DNA of 64,000 nt, taken from the NCBI RefSeq assembly GCF_047496725.1, contig NC_132981.1:5980001-6044000 (forward strand), given 5' to 3'. The DNA is from Anoplolepis gracilipes. Taxonomy: Eukaryota > Arthropoda > Insecta > Hymenoptera > Formicidae. Below the pieces are notes generated by a model. It searched no databases. It saw only the letters and a program-made list of their open reading frames with translations, and had not been told where the DNA came from. Below, one piece after another: positions 53,227 to 62,292 of the stretch (its first letter is position 1; each line of letters starts with the position of its first letter). Both the position numbers and the translations under genes were made by a program.

Positions 53227-56200
53227 GACAGAAGGAAGGAAGGAAGGAAGGGAGTAGTTCAAAAGACAAACGTATAATAGTTCCTCGAATGCGCAGGTGG
53301 TTGGCCTGAGGAGCGTCAGTAGCAACAGCGACATTTGGCCGCTGGAGAGGCCGGAGGGCATGCCGGCCATCCAGTCCTTGGAGGTGATGTGCGGAAAAGA
53401 CCATATGGACGTCCACCTCTCGTTCTCGCAGCCCTTCGAGGGTATCGTTTCGTCCAAGGGTCAGCACGCGGATCCACGATGCATCTACGTTCCACCGTCT
53501 ACCGGTCAGACATTCTTCTCCTTCCGGATAGCTTATGCGAGGTAAGTTTTCGATTCCGTAGATAGTGTGCGATTAGTCAAGGAATATAATATAATAGCTC
53601 TATCTCTGAGAAAATCTCATTTCAAACTTTCACGTGCATTTATTTATACGCAACGCTACGAATAATAAGACGTGAGATTGTTTCGCTCTCTTGCGTGTCT
53701 TATTATATTTCGTTGAGCCACGCTTGTACATTTATTATTAGCCATTGCAGAGAATCTCTATTTCTTTATGTTTCTTCTTATTTTACTCTCCAGATGCGGT
53801 ACAAAACCGGATATGCATGGACAGTTTTACGAGAATACCGTGGTGGTCCAGTACGATAAGGACCTACTCGAAGTTTGGGACGAGGCTAAACGATTGCGGT
53901 GCGAATGGTTCAACGATTACGAGAAGACCGCGTCGAAACCGCCGATGGTTATCGCGGACCTCGACGTCATACAGCTGGACTTTAGAGGTACGGATATTTA
54001 CGACTATACTGCCATCAGATGATACTTCTTAATGGAGATGAATCATCGGCATACATTTCACGAGCTCTAAGAACGGCGAACGATCGCGCGACATCCACGT
54101 ACACGAGAAACATCTTACGATTGCCATCTGCTGTTGTAAACAATATTAAACAACGGAGAGAATCGCGTTCTCTCTCCAATGTTCTCTCTCGAGTCTTTCT
54201 AATATCGCGGTTAAGTCCATTTCATAATGTTACGCGATACGCAGCCATCCTGTATTAAAGCAGCATGTACGGATACTCTGCCTGAGAGAGATAGACTACG
54301 GTGCATTTAATACACGAGTGAATGAGATCACGAGACATACATTGCAACTCGTGCACCCGTTCGCGGTTGACCGCAGGTGAAAACCGCAGAGTCACACATA
54401 TCGGTTAATTTCAGTTTATCTTACGTATATAAATCGTAGCCGCTATAAAGCGAGTACCTCACGCGCTGTAATACATGATATTTATGTGCAAGGTGCTAAT
54501 ATACACGCGCGCGCGCGATTTGCGTCTGGTATTAAATAATAATAAAATTTTTCGTAACTAAAATATTGACTCTACTATTATTGCACTACAGAAATATTGC
54601 AATTGGTTAATTATTAATTAAAATATTTGTCATATTAAATTCATTATTATTTTATTCGTTAATTTTAACAAGAGATTCAGTAATTTAAAAAATTTTTTAT
54701 TTTAATACCCATCGTATTAATTTAGCCATTTTGAATTTATTTTCATGTTGGTCTTCAATTACTTGATTTACAATGTTGATTTGAATAGATTCGATATTTA
54801 ATCACAAATCTTATTAATTTTCATCTTTATAATAAATTCCTTTTTTAAAAATTCAAAGTTTTAACAATGTTGTCTCTATTTTATTTCGAAAATAAAATTT
54901 CTTCGATACATATGTATGATAAGGTATATATATTAAAAATTATCTTTTCTATACAATTTTAATTTTAAACTCGACGTTATGATTGTGTGATTTCCGATAT
55001 TGTCTGTTAATATTGAAAAATATAAATTTTCAATACTGGCAGGAAAATATCGAAATGCAACCTATGATCTCATCGAGCCGAAATAATATTTAACAGCAAA
55101 AAATTACAGGAATGATTATTTTAGATCCTCTCTCAGAAAAGTTATTTTTTTATTTAAGAGCTGTAATTATATCAAATTAACTTTAATGCACATTTAAATA
55201 ACGTTTATAACCTGCGCTAATCTTAAATTTCCATCACAATTAACATATCTTTTCTCATAATCTCGTTTGCAGGTGATAACGTGGACTGCTGGATGGAAAT
55301 TCAGCATGGAAAGGGCCCGTGGGCACCGCCTGTATCCGGAATTGTGCCTCTTGGCTCCACTCTCACTCTGGTCATCGCCATAAACGATTATCGAGGTAAC
55401 GAGCTCTACAACAGATAGAGCTTCTATAGCTTGCTCAGGTTTCGCGTGGACGAACGCTAACGTAATTCTCTGTTATTAACCGGGCGCAGGTGAGTTCGAC
55501 ATGCGGGTCAAGTCGTGCGTGGCTTCGGATGGCGGCGGTCATACGATACAGCTCAGCGACGAGTTCGGTTGCGTGCTGAGACCCAAGATGATCAGCCGGT
55601 TCTTGAAGGCGCGCGGCTCGGACGACCGCGCGACCGTCATCACTTATGCCTTCTTCCATGCGTTTAAGTTCCCGGACGCGTTAAGCGTTCACATCAAATG
55701 CAAAGTATGTGTAAATGTGTGTGCGAGAATGCGAGATTGTTAACATTTTTTTTTTTTTTTTTTTTCATAAAAAGAGATATTGCTTCTAATAAATTGGAAA
55801 ATATTTTTACGTTAAGGTGGAGATATGTCGACACGGTTGCCTGGATCACTGTCAACTAAGCGGCTCCGTAGTTCATTACATTCAGGAGAGGAAAGATCAG
55901 GTACGACCGCAGTATATAGACAGCACGGTGGCCTCTATTGCCTCGAACGATGATACCAGCGCGGACAAGGATAGCGAGGACAGCGCGGGCGGGGAGCACA
56001 GTGACAGCTCTCTGTACGACGATGTCGTACAGAATGGCGACGAGGTGGCGTCGATCGGTGAACACTTTCTGGACGTTGAAAAGTCTATTCCCAAAGCTCA
56101 GGCGCAGACGAGCAATCGGTTACCGCCAATCGTGACTGCCGAAACGCAGCACAATAGTGACGAGGTTCCCCTAGATGAGATCGATTTGTCGAAGCCGCTT

Positions 56201-56890
56201 ATGGTAAATGTTAACAAGACCATTCTCTCTTAAAAAAAAAAAAAAAAAAAAAAAAAACCGCTTGCAAAACACAACTCACCGCTTCTTTTTTAGGACCCAC
56301 TGCCACCAGTGACCAGATACGACCAGAGCGAGCAAGAGCAATTCCCGCACGGGCCGCGGAATCTCGAGGAGGATGGCGACGCGATGCCGGCGACGCCGCT
56401 CACCGCGACCGCTCGCCGGAAACGCTCGGTGACGGTGACGGATCGGAAGGCGCGCAGCGCCGACGTCGGCGTCAGCGGTATCTACGAGGTCATCTCCGAG
56501 GCGGATCTCGCCTTTAGTCCGGATGCGCACGCCGAGGCGGTGACGGTCTTCCAGGGCAGGATACGCGAAGAGGTCGTCTACGGGATTTGCTTGCCAATGC
56601 CGGGTTTCAGCGCGCTCTTCATCGTCGTCGCGCTCTCAGCGGTCATTTCCGCTCTCGTTGCCGGCGCGATGCTGCATCGGTTGCAGGCGCAGCGAGAGGT
56701 CACCGCTGGCAACAGGGAGAACAATCAGACCGACGTACACACCAGTAATAACAACGGCTGGCTGTCGTACGGTCTGCTACGCGTACGTTGCACGGCGCGA
56801 TCCGCTGTTCCGCATAGTCCTGAAGAATTGAAGCAGACGAACGTGGTAGCTTCGCAGGTCGCTGCGGATCAGTCGGTCGAGCGAGGCTGA
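48559..56890 (+). CDS. m: Miniature-like zona pellucida domain transmembrane protein, seven coding exons
   Basis: Coding exons are 48559-48600, 53297-53541, 53794-53987, 55273-55395, 55490-55704, 55817-56203 and 56294-56890. Every junction is AG/GT, all phases agree, and the total is 1803 nt, a 600-residue protein. Domains in order: short signal peptide (about 1-20), ZP domain (about 43-285, with cysteines at 46, 97, 277, 281 and 285 among others), an acidic Ser/Asp-rich linker, a furin-type site RRKR at 443-446, one membrane helix (about 507-529) and a 70-residue cytoplasmic tail. The ZP domain resembles the dusky-like gene 3.7 kb downstream, including CWM-IQ-GKGPWA. I recognise it as closest to Drosophila Miniature, an apical epidermal protein that organises membrane, actin and cuticle during wing morphogenesis. 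Family is certain; orthology is likely. The signal-peptide exon is joined across 4.7 kb by phase and context alone. Confidence 0.88.
49768..49811. repeat. (GA)22 microsatellite
   Basis: GA run inside the first coding intron of the miniature-like gene. Confidence 0.9.
51766..52240. mobile_element. Imperfect inverted repeat, MITE-like
   Basis: TTGTAATTCTACTTTAGA on the plus strand (51815-51832) recurs as its reverse complement at 52172-52189. The match continues through ACAAAGTTTCTC and CGGAAATAAA to 51864 and 52143. Outward, both arms run into T-rich (left) and A-rich (right) tracts to about 51766 and 52240, giving arms of 50 well-matched plus up to 50 poorly matched bases around 280 bases of unrelated centre. 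A smaller palindrome (CGGCGAGATAAT ... ATTATCGCCG) sits at 51979-52007. No transposase ORF and no clear target-site duplication were seen. Confidence 0.5.
53163..53221. repeat. (GA)29 microsatellite next to a splice acceptor
   Basis: GA run followed by AGAAGGAAGGAAGGAAGGAA, ending about 55 bases before the acceptor of the first ZP exon at 53296. The long purine tract sits where a branch point and pyrimidine tract would be expected nearby. Confidence 0.9.
53297..53541 (+). CDS. m: Exon 2 of miniature-like gene, start of ZP domain
   Basis: Acceptor GCGCAG, donor GCGAG|GTAAGT, ending in phase 2. It encodes residues 15 to 96, including SDIWPLERPEGMP and SLEVMCGKDHMDVHL, the first strand and first cysteine of the ZP-N half. 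The acceptor has almost no pyrimidine tract. Confidence 0.85.
53794..53987 (+). CDS. m: Exon 3 of miniature-like gene, ZP domain
   Basis: Acceptor TTTTACTCTCCAG, donor AGAG|GTACGG. It encodes CGTKPDMHGQFYENTVVVQY through VIQLDFRG, the second part of ZP-N. Phases 2 in and 1 out match its neighbours. Confidence 0.92.
53988..55272 (+). other. Third intron of miniature-like gene
   Basis: 1.3 kb intron, very AT-rich in its second half, with a (CG)n-like patch near 54506-54517. No embedded gene is recognised. Confidence 0.6.
55273..55395 (+). CDS. m: Exon 4 of miniature-like gene, ZP linker and start of ZP-C
   Basis: Acceptor TCGTTTGCAG, donor TCGAG|GTAACG. It encodes GDNVDCWMEIQHGKGPWA through VIAINDYRG, the stretch most similar to the neighbouring dusky-like gene. 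Phase 1 on both sides. Confidence 0.92.
55490..55704 (+). CDS. m: Exon 5 of miniature-like gene, ZP-C
   Basis: Acceptor CGGGCGCAG, donor TGCAAA|GTATGT. It encodes EFDMRVKSCVASDG through AFFHAFKFPDALSVHIKCK. Three conserved ZP-C cysteines are present. Preceded by a 94-base intron. Confidence 0.92.
55817..56203 (+). CDS. m: Exon 6 of miniature-like gene, end of ZP domain and linker
   Basis: Acceptor ACGTTAAG, donor CTTATG|GTAAAT. It starts with VEICRHGCLDHCQ, the last cysteine cluster of the ZP module. An acidic, Ser/Asp-rich, low-complexity linker with little similarity to the dusky-like protein follows. Confidence 0.88.
56294..56890 (+). CDS. m: Last exon of miniature-like gene: furin site, membrane helix, tail
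   Basis: Acceptor TTCTTTTTTAG. It encodes ARRKRSVTV (proprotein convertase site), a hydrophobic helix beginning at PGFSALFIVVAL, and a hydrophilic tail ending SVERG before the stop. The preceding intron is only 90 bases and contains a long A run (56233-56257). Confidence 0.9.
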   Translation, partial: DPLPPVTRYDQSEQEQFPHGPRNLEEDGDAMPATPLTATARRKRSVTVTDRKARSADVGVSGIYEVISEADLAFSPDAHAEAVTVFQGRIREEVVYGICLPMPGFSALFIVVALSAVISALVAGAMLHRLQAQREVTAGNRENNQTDVHTSNNNGWLSYGLLRVRCTARSAVPHSPEELKQTNVVASQVAADQSVERG

Positions 56891-57489
56891 CGATCAACTT
56901 TAAAGGTGCGCTTAAGGAGAGACAATGTGCAATAATACGCTGTACAAAGTATCGTAAATGCGTAAGAAACTGCGTGCTCGATCATACTCTATCGAGAGAA
57001 CAATCGGGCGCAACGTGCAGAGGCGGGGAGGAAGAAAACTGTCGGCATTAATTGTTCGATTGTCTTCCTGCGAATCGCGCGACGACACCGAGCTCTCGCG
57101 AATCGCAGTCGACGAGAACCTTCCCCCCCCCCCCCCCGTTTCTGTTAAAATACGTATGTAGCCTGATTTAGCGAATCTATTAGATTTAGCGTTAGCTTTC
57201 ATAACATGAATATCATCCTGATTTTCTTTGTTTCTTGATCATCAGAATGTTCAATAATTAATTAAATACTAATAAGTATTGTTATTTTGTCAGAACATTT
57301 AATTAATTTCGCGTTATATTTATCTTCATACAAGTTTCTTTTTATAATTATATAATTCTATTAATCTAATTATTTCAGCAAAATATCGTCAAAGGACGAA
57401 AAATACTCTGTTCTCTGAAAAATACATATATATATTACAGATTATAATATATATATTAGGAAATTACATATAAAGACAAACTAAGTATA

Positions 57490-57495
57490 AATAAA
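57490..57495 (+). terminator. Possible polyadenylation signal of miniature-like gene
   Basis: AATAAA about 600 bases after the stop codon; an ATTAAA at 57261-57266 is an alternative. Both are common by chance in such AT-rich DNA. Confidence 0.22.
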
Positions 57496-57920
57496 AATCT
57501 TTAAAAAATGCATTAAATCAATGGAAAATTATAAGAGCGATTTGTCATCAATACAGATGGATTACGTTTTCACGGAGATTTTTTCGGTGCCTTCATAAGT
57601 AATAAAAAATCGTAGGTATATCGTGTATGTGTGTGAGTGGAGAAAATAACCTAAGAAAATTGAAAGTAATCATAATTATTGGAAGTAATCATAATTATTG
57701 TATTAGTAATACATTTTTATTAGAGTTAAATTTTTTGTCATACCAGTAATGGAAACGATACGCAGCTATGATTGCTCCGCCGCGTTAAATTGTCTTCCGA
57801 AGATGCGAATGCATTCGGGATTTTGTTGTTGACGAATACAATGGGTCACGAAGCATCGCTTACGGTCTAAAAAGTTTTTGTTTAGACACTATTAACACAC
57901 TAGTACTATAACATATATAT

Positions 57921-57924
<4 letters not shown>

Positions 57925-57990
<66 letters not shown>
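57925..57990. repeat. Paired (TA)n microsatellites
   Basis: Two TA runs of about 30 bases separated by a short CAA-containing break; the motif ACAATATATA precedes both. Confidence 0.85.
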
Positions 57991-57992
<2 letters not shown>

Positions 57993-60330
57993 TTTATGAG
58001 CCGGAGGCTCTTGAGTCGTCCGGTGCTACGACATTCTATTTACCTAGAGATAGAAATCGCGTTAACGATTTGCTCTAAGGAGGCTAAAAGTAATATTTAT
58101 ATCGGATGTGGCAAATGTGTATAAAATATGCGTTAACAATTTTTGGGAAGTCTGTGTGGAAGTGGAAGAAAATAAATAATTAATATTTAATTTCCCAAAC
58201 ACATCCTTTATCTTCTAAAGCTTCTACGACTTTGCGGACTTTTGTGCAAGACCTGACGGGAGGCTTTACGATTTGCTATTTTTATTCTTTTTAAATCACA
58301 TGTATAGATAGACTGTCGGAAATCGTAGCACATTATATAAACTGTCATCACGAACATATGATTCGTTACGACCGAGTTCTTTATACCTGAGTATACGTAA
58401 GTGAATGTACTGCTAATGTTCATACCGAAATGTTTTATACAATAACTTTTTTAAAGGTATTTACGGTATGAATGTTCTTTTTTATACGGTCTGTTTTTGT
58501 TATTACGCGAGAACAGGCCGATCTAAGCAGATTTTAATAACGGACGAATGATTTAAAGTTACATTTATTTTACTCGTCCAAATTAACTTGCGAGCTGCCA
58601 AGTATATAATATTTAAGCCTAGATTCTAAGTTATTCATGCATGTATACATGTGTAAAAATTTCCATACGCTTAGATTGAGCAAATTTAATTTAAGCATGA
58701 TTAGTACTAGGGAAATAGGTTTCAACGCTGGCATTGCCTGACAGCGAATAGCAAACCGGGCAAAAGTAAAAGGCGACAATATGATTATTTAGTTAAAAAA
58801 GATTATGTTTTTATTTAATATATATAAATAAATAATAATGGCAATAAATAAATATTTACAAAACTTTGAATATACACGGTTGAATTCCAATTATCATTTA
58901 TTTCGTATACAAAAATACATCAACTATCTTTGTTGGTTAATGAAATAATAAAATATATGTATATGAGATTAAAAAAAAAAAGAAAATAAGGTGACCGGCG
59001 GAAATACACAACACTTGACACCTCACATATTAATTTAATATATGTAGGTCTACCTTATACTAAACACAGATCACGCTGCAATATAAACTAATGACTGCAC
59101 AATTGCGTATATAACTTATCGAATTAATAACTTTCTTCACTTAATCGTTTTCGCATTTTTAACGCGAGTTTACTTTAGTACTGCATTGATATTATAGTAA
59201 ACAGTGTTTCACTGATCGTAATAATAATATACAGTGCGAAAATAAGTGAAAATTGAATGTCACGATAATTTTATTAATCATATTTTCTTGAAAGCGTTAT
59301 TTGATATTCATACGACATAACAAAACAAAACACTTTATCTTAAACTGGAATTGCATAATTTATTATATTTATCGATTTATGTAAAATTAATGCAACATTT
59401 TGGCACAACTTGTCATTTTAAGACGAGCAACTTAGAACGAGCTATTAGAGTAACACTTAAATATTAAGTACTTTTATATAATTGAAAATTTCTCATTGAT
59501 GCGTCGTATTGCATACGAACGCATTGTTTATTATTAATTATTTAATTTATTGATTGCAAAGGAATGATATATATGTAATACTTTTTATATCTTATAATTT
59601 TATTTTATTTGTTTGTCTCATATATATGAGAATTTAATAAATTCTGCCTGTAAAAATATTTTTAAGAAAAAATTTAGATAGGTAATAAATATAAATAATT
59701 ATAAGATATATTATTAACATTACTTAAATGCTGCGTTGCTTGTGTAGGCTTATTTTGCGAAATTTCAGCCTTACTTACTGTCACCCAGTCACATTGTTGA
59801 GCAACGATTTGTTAAATGATAGAGTCCCAAATACCGAGAAACGAAAGAAGAAACTAAATACAAATACATACATAGGTAATAAACGCAGAAATAGATTTGA
59901 TTATCTTTGACTAAATTTTCGGCGTATATCGCCTATGTTTGCCTGTATAGGCCTGAGCTTAAGTTTCATTATGACGAAGCACGACTCCACGTGGAGGCCA
60001 CGATATCGAATGACACGAGTATACCGTATAGCGTTATAGTAAAACAATATCGTTAATAGTATCCCGTCCCGAAATAAAAATTTCACGTAGAATCGTGCTT
60101 GCGACACTCGATAGCCTCTACGAAACCTGAAGATTCGTGATTTCGAAGACCAGTTCATGCAAAGCTTTCCTCGCCAGAAGATGCTCCGTGAGCCGTTTTA
60201 TTAAAAAATTCCGCATCCGCGTGTACATATATAAAAATATAAATACTGTCAGTTAATGGCCAAAAGTATTTTAAAAAAAAAAAAAAAAAAGAAAAGCACG
60301 AACGTGATTCTTCTACCCGTTTACCGCTAA

Positions 60331-60336
60331 TTTATT
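60331..60336 (-). terminator. Possible polyadenylation signal of dusky-like gene
   Basis: AATAAA on the minus strand, about 240 bases beyond the stop codon at 60574-60576. Position and motif are suitable; use is not proven. Confidence 0.35.
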
Positions 60337-60573
60337 AGCTCGGCGTGACGTGGTGGCCGAGACCAATTTCCTTTTTCCTCCGTGCGACCGCATTCGTTCT
60401 ACGGACGTACTGACCTCCAACGACGGTTTCAACGATATCGCGTAAGAGAACTGCGTAAACCGGTTCTTCCGAGAAGAGGGCCGTGCAATTTGACGGCCTC
60501 TCTTCCGGCGCGGATATCGGGATCGCGATGGAATGACTCAGGGTGGACGTGCGGCAATTTCGTGAGTATATCT

Positions 60574-62292
60574 CTATGAGTAGAAGCACGTTCTCGAACA
60601 TTTCTTCGTCACGCTGCCGTTCTGTCCGGCGACGTTGGATTTCTTAGCCCTCGCCGAAAAGGGCCTGAGACGCATGAACAGGTAGGCCGAGAGCACGCAC
60701 GAAGAAAGTAGAATAGCGAGTAGTACGATGAGAGTAATCGCGAATCCGGGAGTAGTCATGCAAATCATGGCTGAGCTAGTTGCGTTGTCGTGAACGCGTT
60801 GCGGGAATATCATCGTCGGCCCGCCGTTCAACAGCTGTTCGCCGCTGTTGTTGCCCTCGTCGATGGAGAAGGTCAGGTCGCCGGTCGAGACCACCCGAAT
60901 GATTCGATTTACACCGACAGCCTTTTGTGGATTATGCGAAATCTCGCGGGACTTCCTCCTCCTCTCGTCCCGAGGCTGCCCAGCTGCCGCCTGTAAATAG
61001 GCCTCCAACGGCAGCGGGATCGGAGGCGGTAAACCGTATCCTACATCGGGGTGTCCGTTTATCGCCGCCGCGTGATGATGGTGATGGTTCTCCAGAAGAC
61101 CTTGATTGTCCAGGAAGGGCGACGATTCCGAGCACTGTTCCGGACACTGGTACCGGCAGATCTGTATGGTGCATTGGAAGTGAACCTCCATGGAGTCCGG
61201 GAATTTAAACGCCTGGAAATGGGCGTACGACAGCACCGACGCCGAGGCGCCAAAGTTTTTGATCTTGGTGAATCGAGACATCAATTTAGGTCGCGTTATA
61301 CAACCGCGCTGATCCACCAGCTGTATCGGCGCGCGTTTACCGTCGTGCGCCATGCAGTTCCTCACGAGCATGTCAAACTTGGAATCGTCGTCCTTGATCG
61401 CAAGCACCATCGTCATCGTCTGACCGATCTTGACGAGTCCCGAGACCTCGGAGGCCCACGGTCCCTTTCCTACCTGTATCTGCATCCAACATCCTACATT
61501 GTCACCGGCAAAGTCTGCGCGTACCACGTCCAGCATGTCGACGGGGAACGGACGGAAAGTGACCGACTTCTCGTACAGATCGTGCCAGGTGCAGCGCAGC
61601 TTGCGCGCCTGATCCCAGACTTCCTGCACCTGGGGATCATACTGCACTACTATGATGTTCTCGAAGTACGTTCCGGAACCAGACTCGGCGCCGTAGCCGT
61701 ATAGTCCGTTTTCCGTGTTACCAGCCGTGCCGCACGCGTGTATGCTGATCTCAAAATTGACAGATGTGCGACCCAGTCCCGCCGGCAGGTGAACGCAATT
61801 TACATTGCTATAATGGCCCTTGCTGAAGACAATGCCGTAAAACGGCTTGTCGAAGCCCAGGTAAACCTTCATCAGATTCTTCTCGCATTTCACGTCTAGC
61901 GATACTATTTTCGGCATATCGGGCGTCGCCACCGGCCAGGGTTCGACGCCGACCGCGGTGCTGATACCGCCGCCGCCGGTCGTGTAGAGCTTGTCCATCG
62001 CTTCCGGTTGCGCTTTAGAAGGCGGCAACGGCGGCGGCGGACCGTGATAAGCAACATTGTGATGTGGACGTTGCAGACTTAGCGCACCTCGACCCGGTGG
62101 TAGCAGAGGGTGACCTCGAAGAGCTCCTGGCTTGTAGTGATTTCCTCCCGCATCCTTCTCCGCTATTGAATCTAGTGCCAATTGATCGGAATTGCTTAAC
62201 TCGTTGTCCTGACGATTCAGCGCCGAATTCTCGCTCCGATTATCCTCCCCCGGAATTGCCTCTACGACCTCTACTTCTTCGGCTCGAGCCAG
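60574..62292 (-). CDS. dyl: Dusky/Dusky-like zona pellucida domain transmembrane protein, last exon (5' incomplete)
   Basis: On the minus strand, acceptor CTCTTTTTGCAG ends at 62293. The exon runs 572 codons in phase 0 to a TAG at 60574-60576. There is no ATG before the domain, and an in-frame TGA lies at 62314-62316 inside the intron, so an upstream exon must supply the start and signal peptide. In order: Pro-rich N-terminal region, ZP domain (about residues 131-387, first cysteine at 136, ending CRYQCPEQC), a run of five His, a basic cleavage site RRRKSR at about 445-450, a membrane helix (about 517-540) and a short basic tail. The ZP domain is of the Dusky/Dusky-like type, known in Drosophila for apical extracellular matrix organisation in wings and bristles. 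Dusky versus Dusky-like cannot be decided with certainty. The whole ZP domain is in one exon, unlike its neighbour. Confidence 0.9.
   Translation of the reverse strand: MARAEEVEVVEAIPGEDNRSENSALNRQDNELSNSDQLALDSIAEKDAGGNHYKPGALRGHPLLPPGRGALSLQRPHHNVAYHGPPPPLPPSKAQPEAMDKLYTTGGGGISTAVGVEPWPVATPDMPKIVSLDVKCEKNLMKVYLGFDKPFYGIVFSKGHYSNVNCVHLPAGLGRTSVNFEISIHACGTAGNTENGLYGYGAESGSGTYFENIIVVQYDPQVQEVWDQARKLRCTWHDLYEKSVTFRPFPVDMLDVVRADFAGDNVGCWMQIQVGKGPWASEVSGLVKIGQTMTMVLAIKDDDSKFDMLVRNCMAHDGKRAPIQLVDQRGCITRPKLMSRFTKIKNFGASASVLSYAHFQAFKFPDSMEVHFQCTIQICRYQCPEQCSESSPFLDNQGLLENHHHHHAAAINGHPDVGYGLPPPIPLPLEAYLQAAAGQPRDERRRKSREISHNPQKAVGVNRIIRVVSTGDLTFSIDEGNNSGEQLLNGGPTMIFPQRVHDNATSSAMICMTTPGFAITLIVLLAILLSSCVLSAYLFMRLRPFSARAKKSNVAGQNGSVTKKCSRTCFYS

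Larger units (their letters stand above)
48601..53296 (+). other. First coding intron of the miniature-like gene
   Basis: 4.7 kb from donor GTGAGT to acceptor GCGCAG. It contains GC-rich stretches with chance ORFs (49000-49700, 50150-50700), two long GA tracts (49768-49811 and 53163-53221) and the inverted-repeat element at 51766-52240. A further small coding exon in this interval cannot be excluded. Confidence 0.5.
56891..60573. other. Convergent 3' intergenic region between the two ZP genes
   Basis: 3.7 kb holding the 3' UTRs of both genes and AT-rich spacer. It includes a C15 run (57123-57137), two (TA)n blocks (57925-57958 and 57961-57990) and no recognisable gene. Reading frames here are short and lack domains. 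Confidence 0.6.

Noticed and set aside
52919..53467. 182-codon minus-strand ORF overlapping the first ZP exon
   Set aside because: It is the antisense shadow of the miniature-like exon extended through a (CT)n repeat.
61051..61704. 217-codon plus-strand ORF
   Set aside because: Antisense to the dusky-like ZP exon, which has clear domain similarity on the minus strand.
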